Below, piece by piece: positions 1-9,624 of a stretch of 64,000 nucleotides of DNA (its first letter is position 1; each line of letters opens with the position of its first letter). The position numbers and the translations under genes are program-made. This DNA comes from an uncultured Spartobacteria bacterium (GTDB taxonomy: Bacteria > Verrucomicrobiota > Verrucomicrobiia > Chthoniobacterales > Chthoniobacteraceae): contig CAIZLD010000010.1 in assembly GCA_903933715.1 (NCBI GenBank), positions 1-64,000 of the forward strand. Direction: 5' to 3'. The notes below the pieces were generated by a model that worked only from the letters and a program-made list of their open reading frames with translations, did no database searches and was not told where the DNA came from.

Positions 1-95
1 AAACGCGCAAAAATCGCAAAATGAAAAAGGCTATTTATACCAATTCCAGTAGGCAATGAGGCCCGCTGATTGAAACTCGAAATCTTGCAGTTTTT

Positions 96-191
96 AACAG
101 GATTCTCAGGATTAAGGAGATTGCCAGGATCGGGAGGGCAAAAACCTACAAGCGTAATCCCGTTAATCTTTAAAATCGTGTCAATCCTGTT
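96..191. repeat. AACAGGATT-family intergenic repeat, uninterrupted copy
   Basis: AACAGGATT (96-104) / AATCCTGTT (183-191); the internal sequence aligns to 23133-23421 apart from the insertion there. Confidence 0.8.
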
Positions 192-362
192 GAAATCCTA
201 AAGTTCGCCATTTCTAAAAGGCTTAATTTTTAAAATAAAAGCGGTATTACAGAGGTGAATTGCAGACCGGTGTTGATCCAACCTGCTGTTTTTGCGCCTC
301 TTGCGCTTTTTGCGGCTATTTCCACCGCCGCTTTTAGGGTAATTTTCTTTTTTACGAATCAA

Positions 363-776
363 ATGAAGATCCATCAGCGCCAAGAGGCTTTCATTTCCAA
401 ATACATGATCCTGCCGAATGCTCACGAGCGGCTAGCCGCATTGACGGCTCGCCGCGGACCGCTCTCCGAGCTGCCTCCCGAAGAGCGGGTCGATTCGGCC
501 CTGGTCCCCGGTTGCGTTTCGCGGGTCTGGCTGGCGGGGAAAATGGAAAACGGGCGTTGCCGGTTTCAAATCCATGCCGAATCCGCGCTCGTCAAAGGGC
601 TCGCTGCTGCCCTTTGTGAACTTTACGACGACGCCCCGCCCCAGGAAATCCTGGACGAGGAGCCGCATTTATTCGAATCGCTGGGCATAGCCGCCCATCT
701 CTCTCCCACGCGGCTCAACGGCTTGGCGCATCTTCGCGGGCGCATTGCCGAGTTTGCCGCGAGCCAGCTCACGTGA
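363..776 (+). CDS. sufE: SufE-like Fe-S cluster assembly protein
   Basis: Translation contains VPGCVSRVWLAG...RFQIHAESALVKGLAAALCELYDDAPPQEIL, typical of SufE. Start trimmed from ORF 255 to ATG at 363. Confidence 0.8.
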   Translation: MKIHQRQEAFISKYMILPNAHERLAALTARRGPLSELPPEERVDSALVPGCVSRVWLAGKMENGRCRFQIHAESALVKGLAAALCELYDDAPPQEILDEEPHLFESLGIAAHLSPTRLNGLAHLRGRIAEFAASQLT

Positions 777-782
777 CCTGCC

Positions 783-1583
783 ATGCTCTTTGACGCGCAT
801 AACCACCTGCAAGCCCCGGCGCTGGCTTCCCACTTGCCCCGCGTCGAAATGGAGCTGGCGGCCATTGGCCTGGAGCGCGCGGTGGTCAATGGGACGTGTG
901 AAGCGGATTGGGAGCGTGTGACCGAATTGGCCCAAGCGCATCCCTGGGTTATGCCAAGTTACGGGTTGCACCCGTGGTTTGTCGATTCGCGGACCCCAGA
1001 CTGGCGCGAACGGCTTGCGGCTGCCGTCGGAAAAGGCGGTGCTGGGGTTGGGGAAATCGGGCTCGACCGCTGGATTGAGGGGTTTGATTTCGAGGCTCAA
1101 ACCGAAGTTTTCACTTGGCAAATGGGGCTGGCGGCCCGGCACAATCTCCCCGCCTCGCTCCATTGCCTCAAAGCTTGGGGGGCTTTGTGGGATTTGTTGC
1201 GCATGGGGGCGGTCCCCGAGTGCGGATTCCTGCTCCATTCCTACAGCGGGCCTGCCGAGATGGTCGAACCGTTCATAAAGCGCGGCGCGTATTTTTCGTT
1301 TTCCGGCCATTTCCTTGCCGCTCGCAAGGCGGCCCAGCGCGAGGTGTTCCGGGGAATCCCCATCGAGCGGCTTCTCGTTGAAACCGATGCCCCGGACATG
1401 CCGTTGCCGCCGGAGCGGGCCCGCTTCGCCTTGCCGGATCAAGCCGACGGGCGCATGCTCAATCACCCCGCCAATTTGCTGGCCGTCTACGAAGGGCTGG
1501 CGGAATTGCGCGGGTTAACGTTGGAAAACCTCGCCGCGCAAGTCGCCGAAAATTTCCAGCGGCTTTTTGGTGGCAGGAGATGA
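783..1583 (+). CDS. TatD family hydrolase
   Basis: MLFDAHNHLQ..., GEIGLDRW, LHCLKAWG, LLVETDAPDMP motifs of TatD metal-dependent hydrolases. Confidence 0.85.
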   Translation: MLFDAHNHLQAPALASHLPRVEMELAAIGLERAVVNGTCEADWERVTELAQAHPWVMPSYGLHPWFVDSRTPDWRERLAAAVGKGGAGVGEIGLDRWIEGFDFEAQTEVFTWQMGLAARHNLPASLHCLKAWGALWDLLRMGAVPECGFLLHSYSGPAEMVEPFIKRGAYFSFSGHFLAARKAAQREVFRGIPIERLLVETDAPDMPLPPERARFALPDQADGRMLNHPANLLAVYEGLAELRGLTLENLAAQVAENFQRLFGGRR

Positions 1584-1588
1584 ACAAC

Positions 1589-1694
1589 GGTGGATCGCGA
1601 TCTCCGAGCGCGATACGTAACGGGGCTTTGAAATTATAATCAGCTCACTGCGTTCGATGGGTTTGGAAATCGCGCTCGGAGATCGCGATCCACC
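1589..1694. repeat. Intergenic inverted repeat, GTGGATCGCGA family
   Basis: Perfect 26-bp arms GGTGGATCGCGATCTCCGAGCGCGAT (1589-1614) and ATCGCGCTCGGAGATCGCGATCCACC (1669-1694). Confidence 0.9.
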
Positions 1695-1748
1695 AAGCTC
1701 GTCATCTTGGCATGACCGCGCCGCCGAAGAGCACAAAATAAACCGCTT

Positions 1749-3269
1749 CTAAACCGGGCGGGCATCGACCTTGGCCTTCACCATCGGATCCATTTTGATG
1801 ATCGGGGGCCACGGGCGTTTGAATCCTTCACCGGAGAGCTTGCGGGTGGCGTCGATCCCTTGCTTGCCGCCGCTGCCCACTTCGCTCGTCGCGTGGTCAA
1901 GCACATCGGACGGCCCTTTGGTGAAGATCGAGTCGCGCTGTGGATCGGTGTTCGCGCAAAGCCGGAAGAGTACCTCGCTGGTGTTGTGAACGTCCACGTC
2001 GTCGTCCACCACCACGAGGTATTTGGTGAACATCATCTGCCCCATTCCCCACAGGCCGTGCATCACTTTGTAAGCCTGCATCGGGTAGGTTTTCTTGATT
2101 GAGACGACGACAAGGTTGTGGACGACCCCTTCCGCCGGGAGCGCAATATCGACGATCTCCGGGAAGTTCATCTTGAAGATCGGCAGAAACAGTTTCACGG
2201 AAGCCGCTCCGATATAAAAATCTTCCATTGGCGGAATCCCGACAATCGTGGCCGGATAAATGGCGTTCTTGCGATGCGTGATCGCCGTAACGTGGAACAC
2301 CGGATAAGGCTCGGGGAGCGTGTAGAATCCGGTGTGGTCGCCAAATGGCCCTTCCGAGCGCAACGGCTCGGTCGGGTCGATGTATCCCTCAATGACGATG
2401 TCCGCATTCGCCGGGACTTTCAGCTCGTTGGTCTCGCATTGGACCAGCTCGATCGACTGCCGCCGCAAATAGCCGGCCATCAAAAACTCGTCGAGGCCGT
2501 CCGGAAGGGGGGCCGTGGCGCAAAACGGGTAGGTCGGGTCGCCCCCCAGCACCACCGCCACCGGCATCCGCCGGCCGGTCTCGTAATAACGGCGACCGTG
2601 GCGCGCGCCGACTTTTTGAAGCTGCCAGTGCATCCCCGTCGAGCGATCATCGTAGACCTGCATGCGATACATCCCGACGTTGCGCTCGCCCGTGTCCGGG
2701 TCTTGCGTGATCACGCACGGCAGCGTCACAAAGCGCCCTCCGTCGAGCGGCCAGCATTTTAAAATCGGGAGGTTAAGAAGCGTCGGCGGGAACGGTTCGG
2801 TGCCGCGTTTCCAGTCCGGAGCGTCGGGCCACGGTTCGGTGTGGCTTGCGGGGGAATCGAAACGATGGATCACGTCTTTGCACGGCCCGGTTTTGACTTG
2901 CTTGGGCCGGGCATGACGCAGTTCGAGAGCCGTCCCGAGCAGCGCGAACGCCTCGCGCAAACTCGTCGGCGGCTTGGCTTTCATCAGCGCCCCGATCTCC
3001 GCCGCCACCGCGTCCACCGACTCCGCGCCAAAACTGAGCGCCATCCGACGCCACGATCCGAGCGTGTTGATCGCCACCGGAAACGGCACCCGTTCGCCAT
3101 TGACAGTGGGCTTTTCAAATAGGAGCGCCTTGCCGCCGCCGGGCTGCTTCATTTCGCGATCGGCATACTCTGTCATCTCCAACTCCGTTGCAACGGGATG
3201 GGAAATGCGCTTGAGTTCGCCCGCTCGGTCGAGGGCGTCAATGAAGTCGGAATACGAAGCGTAAGCCAT
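1749..3269 (-). CDS. ubiD: UbiD family decarboxylase
   Basis: 506-aa ORF with UbiD-type sequence (IPPMEDFYIGAASVKLFLPIFKMNFPEIVDIALPAEGVVHN; SEGPFGDHTGFYTLPEPYPVFHVTAITHRKNAIYPATIVG). Confidence 0.88.
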   Translation of the reverse strand: MAYASYSDFIDALDRAGELKRISHPVATELEMTEYADREMKQPGGGKALLFEKPTVNGERVPFPVAINTLGSWRRMALSFGAESVDAVAAEIGALMKAKPPTSLREAFALLGTALELRHARPKQVKTGPCKDVIHRFDSPASHTEPWPDAPDWKRGTEPFPPTLLNLPILKCWPLDGGRFVTLPCVITQDPDTGERNVGMYRMQVYDDRSTGMHWQLQKVGARHGRRYYETGRRMPVAVVLGGDPTYPFCATAPLPDGLDEFLMAGYLRRQSIELVQCETNELKVPANADIVIEGYIDPTEPLRSEGPFGDHTGFYTLPEPYPVFHVTAITHRKNAIYPATIVGIPPMEDFYIGAASVKLFLPIFKMNFPEIVDIALPAEGVVHNLVVVSIKKTYPMQAYKVMHGLWGMGQMMFTKYLVVVDDDVDVHNTSEVLFRLCANTDPQRDSIFTKGPSDVLDHATSEVGSGGKQGIDATRKLSGEGFKRPWPPIIKMDPMVKAKVDARPV

Positions 3270-3530
3270 GAGCCGTATTGAGTCATGGAAAGGGGGAGGA
3301 TGAACAGAACGAATTTCGCTTGCGATGCGGGCGGCTTGAGGGACTAATCAAAGCAATGCACCCCATGCTCCCACGCCGCCTTGTCTCTCTGACGCTCGGG
3401 TGCGCCGTGGTGAGCCGCCCCGGTTTTTTTCGATCCCCGGCGCAAAAATAGTTGCCGACAGGCGCCGGACCCACTAATTTGCAAGCCCCTTGGAGTGCGA
3501 TTGGTTTCGCCAAGTCCGCCCCTTTGGAAC

Positions 3531-3605
3531 GCGCGGTTAGCTCAGTGGTAGAGCGCCTGCTTCACACGCAGGAAGTCGCAGGTTCAAACCCTGCACCGCG
3601 CACCA
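3531..3605 (+). tRNA. tRNA-Val (anticodon CAC), CCA encoded
   Basis: Cloverleaf by eye: acceptor GCGCGGT/ACCGCGC, D-arm GCTCAGTGGTAGAGC, anticodon stem-loop CCTGC-TTCACAC-GCAGG, T-arm GCAGGTTCAAACCCTGC, CCA end. Confidence 0.95.
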
Positions 3606-3701
3606 TTTCTCCGTAGCATGCCTGCAAAATGGGTCTGATCGTGTGCCCGAGCTTGGTGTTTCCCCCGTTGACTCTTTGGTGGCCTCTTTCTAATGTGAGG
3701 C

Positions 3702-5051
3702 ATGCCTGAAATTACGCCTGCTGCTTCCGGTTTGCCGGAACAGGGCGGAACCGACGCTTGGAGGGGCGGGGTCAAACCCGGCGACGTGGAAACCGTTCAG
3801 GCCGCGATTGACGTGCTGGATGGACAAAGCGGGAAGCGTGGTCTGTCGCGGCTGCTTCCATTTATGGGGCCCGCGTTCATTGCCTGCGTCGCATACATTG
3901 ACCCCGGTAATTTCGCCACCAACATTCAGGCCGGTTCGCAATTTGGGTATACTTTGCTGTGGGTTGTCTTTGCGGCCAATGCGATGGCGCTTCTCATCCA
4001 GGCGCTCTCGGCGAAGCTCGGAATTGCCACCGGCACCAATCTTGCCGAACATTGCCGCAACCAATACCCCAAGCCTGTGGTTTGGATGATGTGGGCCGTC
4101 ATGGAACTCGTGGCGATGGCCACCGATCTCGCCGAGTTTCTCGGGGCCGCCATCGGCTTCAACCTCCTCTTCGGGATGCCGCTTTGGATCGCCGGGATCG
4201 TTACGGCCATCGTGACGTTTCTGATCCTGGGGCTCGAAGCGCGCGGATTTCGCAAAATCGAAGCCATTATCGGGGCTTTGGTGGGCGTAATTGCCGTCTC
4301 TTATTTATTGGAAACCTGGTTCAGCCCGCCGGATTGGAAAGCGGTCGCCTTCCACGCCATCACGCCGCGGTTTGACGGAAAGGAGAGCATCCTGCTCGCC
4401 ACGGGGATCCTTGGAGCCACCGTCATGCCGCATGTGATTTTCCTTCACTCGGCACTGACGCAAAACCGGATCGTCACCCGCGACCCCCGGCGGGCGCGCC
4501 GATTGTTCCGGTTTGAATTGATCGACGTGACGATCGCGATGGGGCTGGCCGGGTTGGTCAACGCGGCAATGCTTGTCATGGCCGCCACGACGTTTTTCAA
4601 AACCGGGCACACGCAGGTCGGCTCCATCGAGGAAGCCCATCGCACGCTCGAACCGCTGTTGGGTAGTGCTTCCAGTTGGGTGTTCGCCATTTCGCTGCTC
4701 GCTTCCGGATTGTCATCGGCCTCCGTTGGGACGATGGCGGGCCAGGTCGTGATGCAAGGCTTCCTGCAAAAGCGCATTCCCATTTGGGTGCGGCGGGGCG
4801 TCACCATGGCCCCATCGCTCCTCGTGATCGCTCTGGGTCTCGACCCGACCCGGACGCTGATTTTAAGCCAGGTGGTGCTGAGCTTCGGCCTCCCGTTTGC
4901 GCTGATCCCGCTCATCATGTTCACCCGGCGCAACGATTTGATGGGCGGCCTTGTCAACCACCGGTTCACCACCGCAGCAACCGTCTTGATCGCAGCCGTT
5001 ATTATTGCGCTCAACTTCTACCTCCTCCACCAGATCTTTTTCGGGAACTAA
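3702..5051 (+). CDS. NRAMP family divalent metal (Mn2+/Fe2+) transporter
   Basis: GPAFIACVAYIDPGNFATNIQAGSQFGYTLLWVV; ATVMPHVIFLHSAL; multiple TM segments. Confidence 0.92.
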   Translation: MPEITPAASGLPEQGGTDAWRGGVKPGDVETVQAAIDVLDGQSGKRGLSRLLPFMGPAFIACVAYIDPGNFATNIQAGSQFGYTLLWVVFAANAMALLIQALSAKLGIATGTNLAEHCRNQYPKPVVWMMWAVMELVAMATDLAEFLGAAIGFNLLFGMPLWIAGIVTAIVTFLILGLEARGFRKIEAIIGALVGVIAVSYLLETWFSPPDWKAVAFHAITPRFDGKESILLATGILGATVMPHVIFLHSALTQNRIVTRDPRRARRLFRFELIDVTIAMGLAGLVNAAMLVMAATTFFKTGHTQVGSIEEAHRTLEPLLGSASSWVFAISLLASGLSSASVGTMAGQVVMQGFLQKRIPIWVRRGVTMAPSLLVIALGLDPTRTLILSQVVLSFGLPFALIPLIMFTRRNDLMGGLVNHRFTTAATVLIAAVIIALNFYLLHQIFFGN

Positions 5052-5055
5052 GACC

Positions 5056-5952
5056 ATGTTTAAGCGATTGATCATTCCATTGGACGGCTCCCGGCTTTCC
5101 GAAGCGGTCCTCCCGACGGCCATTTTCCTGGCTCAAAAACTCAACGCCTCGGTCACGCTGGTTCACGTCATTGAACGCAACGCCCCAACGCATGTTCACG
5201 GCGAACCGCACTTGTCCAAACCGGCCGAGGCGGAAGCCTATTTTGAAAAAGTGCGGCCCCTCTTTCCCGCTGAAATCCCGGTGGAAGTCCATGTCCACTC
5301 CACCGCCATTGCCGACGTGGGGCGTTCCATTGTCGAGCACGCGCATGAGTTTGAATCGGACCTTGTGATGATGTGCACCCACGGGCGGAGCGGCTTGCGC
5401 AAGATGCTCTTTGGGAGCATCGCCCAGCAGGTCGTGGCGGCAAAGGTTCCGGTTTTGCTGGTGCATCCCCAGCAGGGAGTCGCCGCGCCGGTTCCCTCGG
5501 GCGGACAATTTCTCATTCCGCTCGATGGCACGGAAGTCCGCGAGGCCGGGTTGCCTGCGGCCCGCGAACTGGCCCAGCATTGCGGGGCTGGCCTCAAGCT
5601 GCTCATGGTGGTCCCCACGCTCGGGACGCTTTCCGGAGTGGAAAACACTTCCCGCATCCTGCTCCCGGCCACCACCCAGGAGATGCTCGCGCAAGAAACC
5701 GAGGACGCCAAAAACTACCTCAAGCAATGGATCGGCCGTCTGACCGGGGAGGGGGCCAGCGTCAGCGCGAGAATCCGTCGCGGCGATGCCACCGAGAGCA
5801 TCATCAGCGAGGCCGAGAGCATGGGAGCCGGGTTGATCGTGATGGGAACCTCCGCCCGCGCCGGGATGGACGCCTTTTGGTCCGGCAGCGTGGCTCCGAA
5901 AATCTCGGAAAAAACGCACTTGCCCGTGCTGCTGATCCCCGGGAAGCGGTAG
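5056..5952 (+). CDS. Tandem universal stress protein (UspA family)
   Basis: Two USP domains: MFKRLIIPLDGSRLSEAVLP...VMMCTHGRSGLRKMLFGSIAQQVV and FLIPLDGTEVREAGLP...LIVMGTSARAGMDAFWSGSVAPKI. Start trimmed to ATG 5056. Confidence 0.88.
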   Translation: MFKRLIIPLDGSRLSEAVLPTAIFLAQKLNASVTLVHVIERNAPTHVHGEPHLSKPAEAEAYFEKVRPLFPAEIPVEVHVHSTAIADVGRSIVEHAHEFESDLVMMCTHGRSGLRKMLFGSIAQQVVAAKVPVLLVHPQQGVAAPVPSGGQFLIPLDGTEVREAGLPAARELAQHCGAGLKLLMVVPTLGTLSGVENTSRILLPATTQEMLAQETEDAKNYLKQWIGRLTGEGASVSARIRRGDATESIISEAESMGAGLIVMGTSARAGMDAFWSGSVAPKISEKTHLPVLLIPGKR

Positions 5953-6011
5953 TTCAGGAGCTGTTAATGAATTTTTAATGAGGAGACCCAGATGAGCTTT
6001 GGTCAAAACAT

Positions 6012-6182
6012 CTCCGTGCCTCCGTGCCTTCGTGTGAAGAAGGCAAAGGAAGATAGCAAGAGAAGGGTGGGGATTGAAAAAACGGGGTCTTTTCCCGTTA
6101 GGCTGAGGGGAGAAAATGCGTAAGGAAAAAACCACGCGCCGGGAGTTTCGAAACTGATGGTATTTAACACCGAGGCACGGAG
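6012..6182. repeat. Intergenic repeat with CTCCGTGCCTC / GAGGCACGGAG inverted arms
   Basis: 11-bp inverted arms at 6012-6022 and 6172-6182. Confidence 0.7.
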
Positions 6183-6230
6183 GCGCAGAGGCATGGAGAA
6201 AGGCAATCGAGGGCGCGGATTCTTGCTCTC

Positions 6231-6396
6231 GTTCCCAATCTCCTGATTGGGAACTCCCTTGTCTGTGGATCTCCGATTCGAAAACCGCGAGTTTGCAGAT
6301 CAAGCCTTCAGAATCATCTTCGATTTTTTACGCAATCCACGATTGTCGAAACAGAGTTTCGCGGACACTTGCGTTCCCAATCGGAGATTGGGAACG
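6231..6396. repeat. Pair of GTTCCCAATC...GATTGGGAAC palindromes
   Basis: GTTCCCAATC-tcct-GATTGGGAAC (6231-6254) and CGTTCCCAATC-gga-GATTGGGAACG (6372-6396). Confidence 0.85.
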
Positions 6397-6441
6397 AGGC
6401 TGGGCTTGTGTCTTTACCCATCGCTTAACGCGTGACAGCTC

Positions 6442-9400
6442 CTAAACCGAAACCGGTTCCTCTTCGGGAGCCGGGGTGTCGTGATGGATCGCGACGTGGG
6501 TTGACCGATGGGAACGGAAGAACGAGTAGCGGTCGAGCACTTTTTCCTGAAACGCTTCGAGGTAGAGGAAGAGCGCCGGGGTGATGTAGAGCGTCACCAG
6601 TTGCGAGACGATCAGGCCGCCGACGATGATCAGGCCCAGCGGTTGGCGCGAGCTTCCGTCGGCTCCATAGCCAAGCGCCAGCGGCACCGCCCCCATCAGT
6701 GCGGCGAAGGTCGTCATTACAATCGGCCGGAACCGCTCGACGCTGGCTTCATGCACGGCGGCGGTGCGGTCCAGGCCGTCGGCCATCCGTTGCAGGGCGA
6801 AGTCGATCATCATGATCCCGTTCTTTTTCACGATTCCGACGAGCAGGAACATCCCGACAAACGCATACAGCGAGGCTTCCTGGTGAAAAATAAGCAGCGT
6901 CGCCAAACCGCCCACTGTGGCCACCGGCAATGCCGAAAGGACCGTTAGCGGATGCAGGTAGCTTTCGTAGAGGATGCCCAAAATGATGTACATCGTGAAC
7001 ACCGCGAAAATCAGGAGCAGGATGAAGCTCTGAATCGTCTGTTTGAACACGAGCGCTTCCCCTTGCAGGCTCCCCCGGAGTGTCGGCGGCAACGTCTCGG
7101 CGGCGGTTTTTTCAATGAACTTCGTGGCATCGCCGATCACCGCGCCGGGGACAAGGTTGAAGAAGATGGTGACCGATGGGAACTGGTTGATGTGGTTGAC
7201 CGATTGCGGCCCGAGCAGCTCCTCCCATTTCGCGACGGCCTTGAGCGGCACCAGCGTTTTGCCGTCGTCGCTTTTGACGTAAAGCTGCTCCAGGTTTTGC
7301 GGCTTGGAACGCCCCGCGTCGGCGACTTCCATGATGACTTGGTACTGGTCGGTCGATTTCTTGATGAGATAAACGTAATTTTGCGCGTAGGCGTTGCGCA
7401 GCGTCGTCAGGATCGACTGGGCGGAGACTCCGTAGGAGGCGGCTTTCTCGCGCAAAAGATCGATTTGCAGATTAGGCGTCTTGGTTTTGAGGTCCGAGTT
7501 GACGAAGAGGAACCCGGGGTAGGGTTGCAGTTTTTTGATCAGCTTTTCCGCCGCGGTGTTCACTTCCGCCGGATCAATGCCGCTGATGGCGTAGGCGAAT
7601 TTGCCCTGGCTGTTGCCGGTCGCGCCGGTGCTGATTTGGAGTACCGGGTTGGCTTGCAGGTACGGAATCACCCCCGGGATCTCCGAGATTTTGGCCGAGA
7701 GCTGGGCCATCACCGTGTCGATGGACGGGCGTTGATCGGCCGGTTTCAACACGGCGAGAACCCGGGCCTGCGAACTGGCCATGCGCCCCGTGATCCCCGA
7801 GATCGTATAGCCCAGATCGACGTTCGGGTTCTCCCGGAGAATCTTGTCCACCTGGAATTGATAGTCGCTCATCCGCTCGGGCGAAGTTCCCTCCTGCGCC
7901 ATGAACATCCCGCGCACAAAGCCGCTGTCCCCGACCGGCAGGAACGACATCGGGACGACTCGAAAGAGCACCACCGTCCCGGCCATGCAGACGACCCAGG
8001 CGAGCGCCGAAATCCATTTGTGCTTGAGGAAAAAATGAAGCGAGCGGCCGTAGCTGGCGATGATCCGCTCCAAAACCCGGTGTACCCGTTTTTCGACCCA
8101 GGTTTTGGTGGCGTTTTCATGCCGGGCCAGCATCCGCGCGCACATCAGCGGGGTGAGCGAAAGCGAGACGACCCCGGAGGCGATAATCGCGATGATGATC
8201 GTGATGGCGAATTCCTGAAACGTCCGCCCAATGACACCCGGCAGGAACACCATTGGCAGGAACACCGCCGCGAGCGAAAGAGTCATCGACAGAATCGTAA
8301 AGCTGATCTCCTTTGCGCCGTGAAAAGTGGCTTCCAGGGCCGTTTCTCCCGCTTCCATCCGGCGCACGGCGTTTTCCAGAAAGACAATCGCGTCATCGAC
8401 GAGGAAACCGATCGAAAGGGTCAATGCCAGAAGCGAGAGGTTGTCGATGCTGTAGCCGAGCAGGTACATCGCCAAAAAAGTGATGCACATCGACATCGGC
8501 AGCGCAACCACCGGGATCAGCGTGTCGGTGGCCCGGCCCAAAAAAACAAAAATCACCAACACCACGAGGGCAAACGCGATCGCCAAAGTCGCCTTCACGT
8601 CCTCGACGGAATGGATGATGGTGATCGACCGGTCGAACATCGTTGCCAGTTGGATGGAGCCGGGCAGTTCCCGGTGAAAGAGTGGGAGCAAATCTTTGAC
8701 TCCCTGCGCGGTCTCAACGGCGTTGGCTCCGGCCTGGCGCGAGACGGCGAGGACGACATTGGTGGTGGCCGGCTTGCCGTTGCGTATCCAGAAATGCCGC
8801 GACATCCGCTCGTCCTGAACGGAGTCAGTCACTTCGGCCACATCTTTTAAATAGATCGTTGCGCCATCTTTGCGTCCCACGATGAGTTGCCGGTAGGCGG
8901 CGGCGTTTTCGAGCTGGCCTTGGGGCTGGAGCAGAAAGGTCCGGCCGGGGCCGTCAAATTGCCCGGCTCCTTGATAGCTCGTCCCTTTTTTGATGGCATT
9001 GGAAAGATCTTCCACCGTCATCCCGAGCGAGGCGAGCTTGGACGGGGAGACTTTCACCCGCACGGCGGCTTTGGAGCCGAAAATATCCACTTTGGCGACG
9101 CCGGGAAGGATGCTGATGCGCTGGGCAACCTGGCTGCTGGCGTAATCGTAGAGCTGGCCCTGAGTCAACGATTCGCTGGTCATTGCCAGGTAAAGCACCG
9201 GCTGGTCGTTGGGATTAAATTTCGTGAAAGTCGGCGGAGTGGGGAGGTCCACGGGCAGCCCGGAGTTGGCCTGGTTAATGGCCGCTTGAACATCGGTTGC
9301 GGCGGCGTCCACGCTTTTGCTCAGGTCAAATTCCAGCGTCAGCGCCGTATTTCCCTGCGTGCTTTGCGAAGTGACGAGCTTGAGCCCGGGGATCTGCATG

Positions 9401-9615
9401 AATTGCCGCTCAAGCGGGGTGGCGACATTGCGGGCCATCGTCGTCGGGCTCGCTCCGGGGTAGTTGACGTTGACGGTGATGACCGGAAAATCGACGGCAG
9501 GCAGATCGTTGACTGGGAGCCTTTGGAATCCCAGCACGCCAAACACGACGATGCAGAGCGTCAGCATCATGGTCATGACGGGGCGTTTGATGAAAGGATC
9601 GGATATGCTGGCCAT
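6442..9615 (-). CDS. RND multidrug efflux transporter permease (AcrB/MdtB-like)
   Basis: 1057 aa; MASISDPFIKRPVMTMMLTLCIVVFGVLGFQRLPVNDLPAVDFPVI; NVNYPGASPTTMARNVATPLERQ; SIGFLVDDAIVFLENAVRR; KKNGIMMIDFA. Confidence 0.95.
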   Translation of the reverse strand: MASISDPFIKRPVMTMMLTLCIVVFGVLGFQRLPVNDLPAVDFPVITVNVNYPGASPTTMARNVATPLERQFMQIPGLKLVTSQSTQGNTALTLEFDLSKSVDAAATDVQAAINQANSGLPVDLPTPPTFTKFNPNDQPVLYLAMTSESLTQGQLYDYASSQVAQRISILPGVAKVDIFGSKAAVRVKVSPSKLASLGMTVEDLSNAIKKGTSYQGAGQFDGPGRTFLLQPQGQLENAAAYRQLIVGRKDGATIYLKDVAEVTDSVQDERMSRHFWIRNGKPATTNVVLAVSRQAGANAVETAQGVKDLLPLFHRELPGSIQLATMFDRSITIIHSVEDVKATLAIAFALVVLVIFVFLGRATDTLIPVVALPMSMCITFLAMYLLGYSIDNLSLLALTLSIGFLVDDAIVFLENAVRRMEAGETALEATFHGAKEISFTILSMTLSLAAVFLPMVFLPGVIGRTFQEFAITIIIAIIASGVVSLSLTPLMCARMLARHENATKTWVEKRVHRVLERIIASYGRSLHFFLKHKWISALAWVVCMAGTVVLFRVVPMSFLPVGDSGFVRGMFMAQEGTSPERMSDYQFQVDKILRENPNVDLGYTISGITGRMASSQARVLAVLKPADQRPSIDTVMAQLSAKISEIPGVIPYLQANPVLQISTGATGNSQGKFAYAISGIDPAEVNTAAEKLIKKLQPYPGFLFVNSDLKTKTPNLQIDLLREKAASYGVSAQSILTTLRNAYAQNYVYLIKKSTDQYQVIMEVADAGRSKPQNLEQLYVKSDDGKTLVPLKAVAKWEELLGPQSVNHINQFPSVTIFFNLVPGAVIGDATKFIEKTAAETLPPTLRGSLQGEALVFKQTIQSFILLLIFAVFTMYIILGILYESYLHPLTVLSALPVATVGGLATLLIFHQEASLYAFVGMFLLVGIVKKNGIMMIDFALQRMADGLDRTAAVHEASVERFRPIVMTTFAALMGAVPLALGYGADGSSRQPLGLIIVGGLIVSQLVTLYITPALFLYLEAFQEKVLDRYSFFRSHRSTHVAIHHDTPAPEEEPVSV

Positions 9616-9624
9616 CGCGGTGCC

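Noticed and set aside
6952-8850. 632-aa plus-strand ORF opposite the RND permease
   Set aside because: Antisense shadow of a well-supported conserved gene in GC-rich sequence; composition is Arg/His/Asp/Gly-rich with no recognisable domain.
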